This document shows, one piece after another, positions 1 to 5,581 of a stretch of 5,581 bases of DNA. Made by a program: the position numbers and the translations under genes. Under the pieces are notes generated by a model that saw nothing but the letters and a program-made list of their open reading frames with translations, did not search any database and was not told the DNA's origin. Source of the stretch: Pseudomonadota bacterium (GTDB lineage Bacteria; Pseudomonadota; Alphaproteobacteria; Acetobacterales; Acetobacteraceae); assembly GCA_021828605.1 (NCBI GenBank), contig JAJZEG010000071.1, positions 1 to 5,581 of the forward strand. Direction: 5' to 3'. Position 1 is the stretch's first letter; the number at the start of each line of letters is the position of its first letter.

Positions 1-673
1 CGAGTGCGATGATCCGGCTGGTGCCCAAGGCCGCGCATTCCGGGTCGCGCCAGCTTGCGTGGTTGGCGAAATCATCGCCCACGGCAAATAGGGTGCGTCT
101 TGCTTGCAGGCGATATTCATCCTCGGCGTGAAAGGCGATCCGCCGCCGCCCGGCGCGCATCACCGCCTCGATTGAGGCATCATCCTCGATGAGCAGCGTG
201 CCGGTTGAGGAGCCCGCGAATAATTTGACCGCGCAAATCCCCGGCTCGGCTTCGAGCGTCGCGAGGTGATCGATATTCTGCTTGGTGGCGCCGACATAGA
301 GCCCGACATCGCACCAGGCGCGGCCGGCAATCGAGGCGCGTTTGGCGGTGAGGGCGGGTTCATCGATGCCGGGCGTGCCGGTATTGGGCATATCGAACAC
401 GGCGGTAATCCCGCCGAGCACCGCACCCCGGCTGCCGGTTTCCAGCGTTTCGACCTCGGGCAATTCGGCCTGGCCGGAATCGCGAAAATGCACATGCGGA
501 TCGATGATGCCGGGCAGAACATGCAGACCGGTGGCATCGATGGTTTGCGCTGCCCCACCGCGCGCCGCCAAACTGGCGATCCGCCCGGCTTTGATGCCGA
601 TGCGCGCCGCAACCACACCCCAGGGCAGCACCACCTGACCATTTTCGATAATTACGTCATACGACTCAGCCAT
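1..673 (-). CDS. pyrC: Dihydroorotase (amidohydrolase superfamily), 3' part cut by the window edge
   Basis: Dihydroorotase reversibly cyclises N-carbamoyl-aspartate to dihydroorotate, the third step of pyrimidine synthesis, in the cytoplasm. Here 224 residues are visible and the C-terminal half lies beyond the left edge. Residues 1-55 look like the small N-terminal beta-sandwich typical of the superfamily. The metal-binding H60-V-H62 motif with R64 follows (DPHVHFRD), then N97 in MPNT, the probable carboxylated lysine K150 in AVKLFAGSSTG, and H182 in FHAEDE. These match the multidomain (class I-like) dihydroorotase pattern. Allantoinase and hydantoinase are related alternatives, but the GSSTG and HAEDE contexts favour dihydroorotase. 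The start ATG at 673 lies 3 nt after the asnB stop, and a GGGGTGA ribosome-binding-like stretch overlaps that stop, so it is probably translated with asnB. The residue after HFRD is S65-region serine where many relatives have proline (R-E/D-P-G). The symbol pyrC is by function; some alphaproteobacteria have two such genes. Confidence 0.86.
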   Translation of the reverse strand, partial: MAESYDVIIENGQVVLPWGVVAARIGIKAGRIASLAARGGAAQTIDATGLHVLPGIIDPHVHFRDSGQAELPEVETLETGSRGAVLGGITAVFDMPNTGTPGIDEPALTAKRASIAGRAWCDVGLYVGATKQNIDHLATLEAEPGICAVKLFAGSSTGTLLIEDDASIEAVMRAGRRRIAFHAEDEYRLQARRTLFAVGDDFANHASWRDPECAALGTSRIIAL

Positions 674-676
674 CAC

Positions 677-2416
677 TCACCCCGCCAAAACCTCGAACGC
701 ATCGCCATCGACGGCACCACCCAGCCCATGCCGGTGGTGCCATAACGCTAAAAACAACAAACGCCAGCAGGCCATGCCTGCTTTTTTATCCGCCGCCCGC
801 GCGAAGAGTTGCCGGACGGCGGCGGGCTCGGCAAGCTCAGCGATGATCGGCGCGCGCGCCACTAACGCGCCCAAGGCCGCGCCCTGTTGCGCGATCCAGG
901 CTGATACCGGCACGTCAAATCCCTGCTTGCGCGCAAACGGCCGCGCTTCCGGCAAATGCTGGGCAAGCCAGCGACGGAGCAGATATTTACCATAGCCGTG
1001 CTGGACGCGCAGCCGATCCGGGAGGGAAAACGCGAAGCGAGCGACTTCCTTATCGACAAACGGCGTGCGGCCTTCAACCCCATGCGCCATCAGGCAGCGA
1101 TCCAATTTGAGGAGCAAATCATTGGGCAGCCAGTCGGCGATATCCGCGCGCTGCGCCGCACCGAGCCGCGAGCCTTCGATGCTCGCTTCGCGCGCGGCCA
1201 AGCCGGCGCGCCAGCCGCGATCTTGCGCGCGGAGTACCCCGAGCCCATCGAATGCGCCGGTCGCGCGCATCGCCCGCCGCAATGGCCAAGGGCGCATCGC
1301 GGCGCGATAGCGGCCATAGCCAGCGAACATCTCATCACCGCCCTCGCCGGAGAGCACCACTTTCACCGCATTTGCGGCATGGCGGGCCAGAAACCAGGTT
1401 GGGATGATCGCGTAATCGGCGACGGGATCATCCAAGCCAGCGACAATGCGCGGTAAATCACGCCACATCATCGCCTCGGTGATCTCGATCCGCTCGTGGC
1501 GCGCACCGACCGCCTGTGCGGTGCAGGCGGCGGCATCGCGCTCATCGGCGACCGATGATGTATCGAAGCCAGCAGTAAAGGCCAGCACTTTTGAGGCATT
1601 GAGCCGGGCCATCAACGCCAGAATCGCCGCACTATCAATCCCACCCGACAGGAACATGCCATAGGGCACGTCGCTGCGCTGATGCAATTCGACGCTGTTT
1701 TGTAAAATCTGATCGAGCTTTGCCAGGGCTTGATCTTCGCTGGCGGGGGCATCGCCCGGCTCGATTGCCGGATGCGCATGACGCTCGGTGATTTCCCCAT
1801 CGCGCACCACCAGTATGGCGCCGGGTGCGACCCGCTCGATGCCGGAAAACACCGTGTTAGTCCCGGTGGTGAATTGCAGTTGTAACAGCTCGACCAGCTT
1901 TTTGGTGCGGATCGTGGCCGCGATCAATCCGGCGCTGATCAGGGCCTGGGGTTCGGAGGCGAAAGCGAGGCCGTGTTCGGTGGCAGCGATGTAGAGCGGT
2001 TTGATCCCGAACGGATCACGGGCGAGCAGCACATCATCGGCTTGCCCGCGATCAAGAGCGAGGGCAAACATGCCGCGCAAAGGCGCGATCAGATCGGGCT
2101 GATCGCGCGCAAGATAAAGCGGTGGTTCGCAATCACTAAGGCTGCTCCAGGCGATGCCGGGCATGGATGCGCGCAGTTCCTGGTTGTTGTAAATTTCGCC
2201 ATTGCCGATCAGCGCCGATCCGGCGCCGAACAAAGGCTGATCGCCGGTGGCCAAATCAACAATGGCGAGCCGGGTTTGCACCAACAATGCCCGCGCACTA
2301 ACATGCGAACCCATACCATCGGGCCCGCGATGGGCGAGGCCACGCGCCAAAGCCGCAACGAGATCAGGGCTGATGTGCGCGCCGGGTTTGAGCGCGATGC
2401 CGGCAATGCCGCACAT
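677..2416 (-). CDS. asnB: Glutamine-hydrolysing asparagine synthase / AsnB-type amidotransferase
   Basis: The 579-residue product has the full two-domain AsnB layout. Residues 1-200 form the class II glutaminase domain: nucleophile C2 (MCGIAGIAL), HRGPDG 29-34, RLAIVDL 49-55, GEIYN 73-77, SDCE 94-97, RDPFGIKPLY 133-142 and FASE 152-155. Residues about 230-560 form the ATP-dependent synthetase domain: PP-loop SGGIDS 257-262, SGEGGDEMFAGY 356-367, a LDRCLMAHGVEGRTPFVD segment and KQGFDVPVSAW. All expected catalytic motifs are present, so it should be active in moving glutamine ammonia to an AMP-activated carboxylate. The start at 2416 is chosen because Cys2 must become N-terminal; an in-frame ATG 33 nt upstream (2449) would bury it. 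That start overlaps the stop of the GT4 gene by one base (TGATG). The substrate may be aspartate. Because it sits behind two glycosyltransferases, a sugar-acid carboxyl in a surface glycan is a plausible alternative. Confidence 0.93.
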   Translation of the reverse strand: MCGIAGIALKPGAHISPDLVAALARGLAHRGPDGMGSHVSARALLVQTRLAIVDLATGDQPLFGAGSALIGNGEIYNNQELRASMPGIAWSSLSDCEPPLYLARDQPDLIAPLRGMFALALDRGQADDVLLARDPFGIKPLYIAATEHGLAFASEPQALISAGLIAATIRTKKLVELLQLQFTTGTNTVFSGIERVAPGAILVVRDGEITERHAHPAIEPGDAPASEDQALAKLDQILQNSVELHQRSDVPYGMFLSGGIDSAAILALMARLNASKVLAFTAGFDTSSVADERDAAACTAQAVGARHERIEITEAMMWRDLPRIVAGLDDPVADYAIIPTWFLARHAANAVKVVLSGEGGDEMFAGYGRYRAAMRPWPLRRAMRATGAFDGLGVLRAQDRGWRAGLAAREASIEGSRLGAAQRADIADWLPNDLLLKLDRCLMAHGVEGRTPFVDKEVARFAFSLPDRLRVQHGYGKYLLRRWLAQHLPEARPFARKQGFDVPVSAWIAQQGAALGALVARAPIIAELAEPAAVRQLFARAADKKAGMACWRLLFLALWHHRHGLGGAVDGDAFEVLAG

Positions 2417-3441
2417 CAGCGCACCAACCCGCGCAAGGCGTTTTGCCAAACATCCAGCACCGCACTGCGTTTGAACTCCGCCTCGAACCGGGCCCGCCCG
2501 GCAGCGGCGAGCGCGGCACGCAAGGGCCGGTCGCGCAAAACCCGGTTGATCGCCCCAGCCAATCGGGCTGGATCATCAAGGGGGACCAGCACACCATCAG
2601 CTTCATCAGTAATCACTTCGGCCGGACCCTCAGCCGCCGCCGCGATCACCGGCGTGCCCGCCGAAAACGCTTCTAACACCATATTCCCCAGCGGCTCGTG
2701 ACGCGAGGATGAGACAAACACATCCGCTGCTTTGAGCAAAGCTCCGGCATCGGCGCGCCAGCCTGGAAAATGCACGCGATTTTGCACGCCGCAATCGCGC
2801 GCTAACCGCTCAAGATCCGCGCGCTCGGGCCCGGCGCCGGCAATCACCGCATGCGCGCCGGGCACCTGCGCCATGGCGCGGATCAGCAGATCAAACCCTT
2901 TTACCCGGTGCAATCGGCCCAAAGCGAGGATCAACATTGCCTGATCCGGCACGCCTAAATCGGCCCGCGAGGCGGGCGGGGTATCGGCGAAATCATCGAC
3001 GAAATTGGGCCAATATTGCACCCGTCCGGCGGGCCAACCCTGCTCGATAATCCAGCGCACAATGCCGTTGGTATTACCCACCAGGTAATCGCACTGGCGA
3101 AAATATTTCAAATCATAATAGCCGCCCAGCCGACCCACCAAAATCCAGTCGCCGCGCGGGGCGTGGCAGGCGGCGCGGCTCATCCAGGCGATGGCGATTT
3201 GCGCGCCGAAATCACTGAGCGCCTGGCCGATCCGACTGCGCGATGACCAATCGAGCGCGCCGCCATAGCGCGTGGTGACCGGGGTCAGCCCCGCTGCCTG
3301 CAAGCGGGCGCATCGTTCGGGTTCAGGGCGGATCACCGGCAACACGTCATGGCCTGACGCGGCCAGCGCGAGGGTCATGCGCTCGTAAAATAATTCGGCA
3401 CCGCCCTGGGGCGCACCGGCCATCAGCTGCGCGATTTTCAT
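2416..3441 (-). CDS. GT4-family (GT-B fold) glycosyltransferase, probably LPS core/surface glycan
   Basis: A 341-residue retaining glycosyltransferase of the GT4 type, with two Rossmann-like domains. The N-terminal acceptor domain begins MKIAQLMAGAPQGGAE, with the glycine-rich GGAE loop at 13-16, and carries a GRLGGYYDLKYF segment near 103-114. The C-terminal nucleotide-sugar domain has GRLHRVKGFD at 175-184, whose Arg and Lys usually contact the donor phosphates, and the E-x7-E motif E249 to E257 (EPLGNMVLE), followed by AFSAGTPVIA. There is no signal peptide or membrane helix, so it should act at the cytoplasmic face on a membrane-bound acceptor. Its ATG overlaps the stop of the upstream GT9 gene by 4 nt (ATGA), and its own stop overlaps asnB, so it is in the middle of an operon. 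No strong ribosome binding site precedes it, as expected with translational coupling. The exact sugar and acceptor cannot be read from sequence; an LPS core role is inferred from the GT9 neighbour. Confidence 0.9.
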   Translation of the reverse strand: MKIAQLMAGAPQGGAELFYERMTLALAASGHDVLPVIRPEPERCARLQAAGLTPVTTRYGGALDWSSRSRIGQALSDFGAQIAIAWMSRAACHAPRGDWILVGRLGGYYDLKYFRQCDYLVGNTNGIVRWIIEQGWPAGRVQYWPNFVDDFADTPPASRADLGVPDQAMLILALGRLHRVKGFDLLIRAMAQVPGAHAVIAGAGPERADLERLARDCGVQNRVHFPGWRADAGALLKAADVFVSSSRHEPLGNMVLEAFSAGTPVIAAAAEGPAEVITDEADGVLVPLDDPARLAGAINRVLRDRPLRAALAAAGRARFEAEFKRSAVLDVWQNALRGLVR

Positions 3442-4343
3442 CCGTGCGCCGCCCGGTTTAATACCGCCAGCGCCGCATCGAGCACCGCATCAACGGTCAA
3501 TCCCGCCATCGGCGCCTCGCCCTCGGGGCCGGGTGCGGCGATAAAATCGGCGCATCTCCCGGCGGGCGCATATTCCGAGGCGCGCGAGCGGCCAAACAGG
3601 CCGAGGGTGGGGGTGGCGGCTGCCGCCGCCAGATGCATCAGCCCGGAATCATTGCCGACGAATAAGGCGCAGCGCGCCAAACAGGCAGCCGCCTCGGCGA
3701 CGCTCAACGCGCCGACCAGATCAATCGCACCGGGCAAGGCGGCGAGAACTGGGGCCGCGCGCGCACGCTCATCAGCACCGGGGCCGCCAAACACCGCGAT
3801 GTGCGACATCCCGCTGCGCGCTTGCACCTGCTGTGCTAGGCCAGCGAAACGCGCGGCGGGCCAGATTTTGCCGTCCCAATTCGCGGTTGGGCCGAGACCC
3901 AGAATCGTCGGTTCCGGCAATAGAGACGCCGCGCGGGCCTGATCGGCGGGGGCGGTCCACACCACCGGCAAGGGTGCGGGATGGAGCGATAGAGCGTCGG
4001 CGATTTGCAGGTAGCGCCGCCCCGGTCGACGTCCACCGCGCACAATCATTCGTTGGCGCGCGCGCAGACCATAGGCCAAGGCCGAGCCGCGAAAATCGAC
4101 CACTAAGTGCCAAGGCTCACGCACCACGCGCGACCAGAGCGACAACCAATGCCGGTCCAGGCTTTGTTTTTCAAACACAATCAGCCGCTCCAAGCCGGGC
4201 AGCCGGGCAAAGACCCCTGAGGCGGCGGCGCCACAGGCCACGGTCAGTTTTGCCTCGGGCCAGGCGCGCCGGATGTGATTGATCGCCCCCGAGGCGATCA
4301 CGGCATCGCCCAGCCGGGACGAGGTAATGAACAAGATCGACAT
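3438..4343 (-). CDS. GT9-family glycosyltransferase (ADP-heptose:LPS heptosyltransferase type)
   Basis: A 301-residue GT-B protein of the heptosyltransferase (WaaC/WaaF/WaaQ) family, which transfers L-glycero-D-manno-heptose from ADP-heptose to the LPS inner core on the cytoplasmic side of the inner membrane. The N-terminus MSILFITSSRLGDAV places an aspartate at residue 13, the position of the catalytic Asp13 of E. coli WaaC. GPTANWDGKIWP (151-162) carries the donor-site lysine K159, and GNDSGLMHLAAA (230-241) is the classic ADP-binding D-S-G-x-x-H motif. It is slightly shorter than typical WaaC/WaaF (about 320-350). A GTG two codons upstream (4349) would give an MA extension; the ATG at 4343 is preferred because relatives begin directly with M-x-ILFI. 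Neither start has a strong Shine-Dalgarno. It is the first gene of the minus-strand operon, divergent from ygfZ. Donor specificity is not certain, since some GT9 members use other sugars. Confidence 0.88.
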   Translation of the reverse strand: MSILFITSSRLGDAVIASGAINHIRRAWPEAKLTVACGAAASGVFARLPGLERLIVFEKQSLDRHWLSLWSRVVREPWHLVVDFRGSALAYGLRARQRMIVRGGRRPGRRYLQIADALSLHPAPLPVVWTAPADQARAASLLPEPTILGLGPTANWDGKIWPAARFAGLAQQVQARSGMSHIAVFGGPGADERARAAPVLAALPGAIDLVGALSVAEAAACLARCALFVGNDSGLMHLAAAAATPTLGLFGRSRASEYAPAGRCADFIAAPGPEGEAPMAGLTVDAVLDAALAVLNRAAHG

Positions 4344-4356
4344 CGCCACCGCTTAG

Positions 4357-4370
4357 CACGGCTTGCCGTG
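4357..4370. repeat. Perfect 6-bp inverted repeat CACGGC-TT-GCCGTG
   Basis: The arms CACGGC (4357-4362) and GCCGTG (4365-4370) are exact reverse complements with a 2-nt centre. In DNA it could be a small operator. In a plus-strand transcript it would fold as a 5-bp stem closed by a G-C pair around a CUUG tetraloop, a loop type known to be unusually stable. No U-tract follows, so it is not an intrinsic terminator. Its position between two divergent starts makes a regulatory role plausible, but a 6-bp repeat can occur by chance. Confidence 0.45.
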
Positions 4371-4378
4371 ATCAAGCC
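4360..4378. repeat. Second, overlapping inverted repeat GGCTTG-N7-CAAGCC
   Basis: GGCTTG (4360-4365) and CAAGCC (4373-4378) are exact reverse complements with a 7-nt loop. They share bases 4360-4365 with the other repeat, so the two stems cannot form together. The 3' arm ends directly before the AAGGGG ribosome binding site of ygfZ. It could be chance in GC-rich DNA, an operator half-site pair, or a switchable leader structure. Confidence 0.35.
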
Positions 4379-4384
4379 AAGGGG
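4379..4384 (+). promoter_or_regulatory. Ribosome binding site of ygfZ (AAGGGG)
   Basis: AAGGGG lies 10 nt before the ATG at 4395 and 13 nt before a second in-frame ATG at 4398. It supports starting ygfZ at 4395 rather than at the in-frame GTG at 4368 or at the far upstream ATG at 4275, which lies inside the GT9 gene on the other strand. Confidence 0.6.
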
Positions 4385-4394
4385 CCACATCGGG

Positions 4395-5243
4395 ATGATG
4401 GATCAACTCGCTCGCCTGCCGCATCGCGGCGTCATTGCTCTTACCGGCCCCGATCGCGTGGCGTTTTTGCAGGGGTTGGTTTCCAACGATGTCGATCAGG
4501 TTGCGCCAGGGCGCGCAGTATGGTCAGCACTGCTCACCCAGCAAGGGCGCTACCTGGCTGAGTTTTTTATCCTGACCGATGCGGACCGGCTGTTGCTTGA
4601 TGTTCCAGCGCGCGCCATTGCCGACTTGGTCAAGCGACTATCGCGGTTTCGGTTGCGCAGCGCGGTGCAGATCGCTGATTGCAGCATGGATTTCTCGGTT
4701 TATGCCGCCTGGGGCGACGCGCGGGCGCCTGATGCGGCGGTAATCAGCGCGCCGGACCCAAGGCTGGCCGAGGCGGGTTGGCGGCTGCTGGCGCGCAAGC
4801 CGCTTGGCGATGCGCTGGCCGACGATGAGGCTTATTTGGCGCATCGCCTGGCACTCGGCCTGCCGGATGATGCGGATTTAGAGCCGGAAACCACGCTGCT
4901 GATGGAAGCCGGGTTTGATGAATTGCACGGGATCGCTTGGGAAAAAGGCTGTTATATGGGCCAGGAGCTAACCGCGCGCACCCGTTATCGCGGGCTGGTC
5001 AAAAAGCGGCTGATCCCGGTCGATGGCGCGCAAACCCTGCCGGCTTCCGGCCCGATTACCCAAGCAGGCCGCGAGGTTGGCGTGATTCGCACCAGCCTGG
5101 GGACGCGCGCGATGGCGATGCTGCGGCTCGATGCGCTGGATCAACCCTTGCTTGCCGGCGATATTCCGGTCAAACCCAATCCACCGGGCTGGATGCATCT
5201 GCCCTCCTTGTTAGAGACGTCGCACCAAAATGGAGCCGTTTGA
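4395..5243 (+). CDS. ygfZ: YgfZ/IBA57-type folate-binding protein (GcvT-like fold)
   Basis: A 282-residue protein of the YgfZ/IBA57 branch of the GcvT (aminomethyltransferase T-protein) superfamily. These tetrahydrofolate-binding proteins help maintain or assemble iron-sulfur enzymes, such as the tRNA methylthiolase MiaB in E. coli, and do not act in glycine cleavage. The N-terminal part has the family-typical GPDRVAFLQGLVSNDV (about 18-33) and LLTQQGRYLAEFFI (46-59). The diagnostic signature KGCYMGQELTARTRYRG runs from 184 to 200 with the conserved, redox-active cysteine C186, which corresponds to Cys228 of E. coli YgfZ. A short C-terminal beta-barrel region follows, where I see the family's usual G-x-x-TS-like pattern as EVGVIRTSLG. 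The start at 4395 follows AAGGGG at good spacing and matches where relatives begin; an ATG at 4398 and a GTG at 4368 are alternatives. Its stop overlaps the start of the next gene by 1 nt. Confidence 0.92.
   Translation: MMDQLARLPHRGVIALTGPDRVAFLQGLVSNDVDQVAPGRAVWSALLTQQGRYLAEFFILTDADRLLLDVPARAIADLVKRLSRFRLRSAVQIADCSMDFSVYAAWGDARAPDAAVISAPDPRLAEAGWRLLARKPLGDALADDEAYLAHRLALGLPDDADLEPETTLLMEAGFDELHGIAWEKGCYMGQELTARTRYRGLVKKRLIPVDGAQTLPASGPITQAGREVGVIRTSLGTRAMAMLRLDALDQPLLAGDIPVKPNPPGWMHLPSLLETSHQNGAV
5232..5235 (+). promoter_or_regulatory. Ribosome binding site of the glutathione S-transferase gene (GGAG)
   Basis: GGAG lies 7 nt before the ATG at 5243, inside the last codons of ygfZ. Together with the TGATG stop/start overlap it supports 5243 as the start and indicates co-translation with ygfZ. 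Confidence 0.6.
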
Positions 5244-5581
5244 TGATTATCGTTCACCATCTCGAAGCCTCACGCTCACAGCGAATTTTGTGGCTGCTCG
5301 AAGAATTGGGGCTGGATTACGAGGTCAAACCCTATAAGCGCGACGGGAAAACCATGCTCGCGCCGCCGAGCCTGCGCGCGATCCATCCGCTCGGCAAATC
5401 GCCGGTGATCACCGATGGCGATCTGACCATTGCGGAGACCGGGGCGATTGTTGAGTATTTGATCGAAAAATACGGCGCGGGTCGTTTGATCCCGCCGGCG
5501 GGCAGCGATGAGCGGCGGCTTTATACCTATTGGTTGCATTACGCCGAAGGCTCGGCGATGCCGTTTTTGGTGATGAAATTG
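5243..5581 (+). CDS. Glutathione S-transferase family protein, cut by the right edge
   Basis: The first 113 residues are visible. Residues 1-78 form a thioredoxin-fold GST N-terminal domain: a beta strand MIIVHHLE, a likely catalytic serine region S10-R11-S12 at the start of helix 1 (SRSQRILWLLEELGLDYEV), HPLGKSPVI with the cis-proline P54 of the glutathione site, and ETGAIVEYL, where E65-T66 would bind the gamma-glutamyl group (usually E-S). The start of the all-helical C-terminal domain follows from about residue 88 (DERRLYTYWLHYAEG). It probably conjugates or reduces substrates with glutathione in the cytosol; the substrate cannot be told. The class looks like the bacterial serine-type GSTs related to YfcG/GstB or yeast Ure2, but this is not firm. 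The ATG overlaps the ygfZ stop as TGATG, so the two are co-transcribed. Confidence 0.9.
   Translation, partial: MIIVHHLEASRSQRILWLLEELGLDYEVKPYKRDGKTMLAPPSLRAIHPLGKSPVITDGDLTIAETGAIVEYLIEKYGAGRLIPPAGSDERRLYTYWLHYAEGSAMPFLVMKL

Larger units (their letters stand above)
4344..4394. promoter_or_regulatory. 51-bp divergent intergenic region between the GT9 gene and ygfZ
   Basis: This is the only real non-coding gap in the window and must lie within or near the control region of both divergent blocks. It holds two overlapping inverted repeats and the ygfZ ribosome binding site. No convincing -35/-10 pair was found. The best minus-strand match, TTGGCT with GCTAAG at 17-bp spacing, is weak and would leave almost no leader. 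Because the gap is so short, promoter elements may extend into the 5' ends of the two genes. Confidence 0.5.

Noticed and set aside
160..745. Open frames overlapping the dihydroorotase region on both strands (160-642 minus, 266-745 plus)
   Set aside because: The frame starting at 673 carries the HxH, MPNT, VKLF and HAED motifs of dihydroorotase; the others have low-complexity, motif-free translations.
956..1456. Plus-strand open frame antisense to the synthetase domain of asnB
   Set aside because: The opposite strand encodes conserved AsnB motifs through the whole stretch; this frame shows no family pattern.
2417..2449. Upstream ATG adding 11 residues before MCGIAG in asnB
   Set aside because: The glutaminase nucleophile Cys2 must be exposed by removal of the initiator Met, so the start must be at 2416.
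1973..2701. Long plus-strand open frame (242 codons) antisense to asnB and the GT4 gene
   Set aside because: It runs opposite two clearly functional genes, has no recognisable motifs and is rich in Arg, Ala and Ser, typical of antisense frames in GC-rich DNA.
4357..4370. Inverted repeat as an intrinsic terminator
   Set aside because: It lies between two divergent starts, its stem is short and no T-run follows on either strand.
4275..4394. N-terminal extension of ygfZ from an ATG at 4275
   Set aside because: It would overlap the conserved N-terminus of the GT9 gene on the other strand, and the extra 40 residues have no family match. The ribosome binding site and homology support 4395.
1..5581. 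Mobile element, CRISPR array, tRNA/rRNA or defence system
   Set aside because: No transposase or integrase motifs, direct-repeat arrays, RNA gene folds or defence-type domains were seen. All long reading frames are accounted for by six recognisable metabolic or envelope genes.

Overview
The window is a compact, GC-rich bacterial stretch, coding almost end to end. It has two divergent gene blocks separated by only about 50 bp. Codon choice, the tightly overlapping genes and the form of the proteins suggest an alphaproteobacterium, most likely Rhodospirillales/Acetobacteraceae-like. The clearest hints are the YgfZ core KGCYMGQELTARTRYRG and the dihydroorotase with its ETGSRGAVLGG and MPNT segments. 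This placement is recognition from memory, not a search.

The minus-strand block (4343 down to 1) reads, in order of transcription: a GT9 (ADP-heptose:LPS heptosyltransferase type) glycosyltransferase, a GT4 glycosyltransferase, an AsnB-type glutamine-dependent asparagine synthase/amidotransferase, and a dihydroorotase that runs off the left edge. The junctions are a 4-nt ATGA overlap, a 1-nt TGATG overlap and a 3-nt gap, so the four genes almost certainly form one translationally coupled operon. The first two genes point to building a cell-surface glycan, probably the lipopolysaccharide core. AsnB either makes asparagine or amidates a sugar acid of that glycan. Dihydroorotase belongs to pyrimidine synthesis.

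The plus-strand block (4395 to 5581) starts with a YgfZ/IBA57-type folate-binding protein, which is linked to iron-sulfur enzyme maintenance. Its stop codon overlaps, as TGATG, the start of a glutathione S-transferase cut by the right edge.

The divergent intergenic region carries two overlapping, mutually exclusive inverted repeats next to the YgfZ ribosome binding site. No RNA genes, mobile elements, CRISPR arrays or terminators were seen. No stretch over 300 bases lacks a gene. The window looks like ordinary chromosomal core. The points worth a second look are the mixed gene content of the minus-strand operon, the possible glycan role of AsnB, and the small divergent control region.
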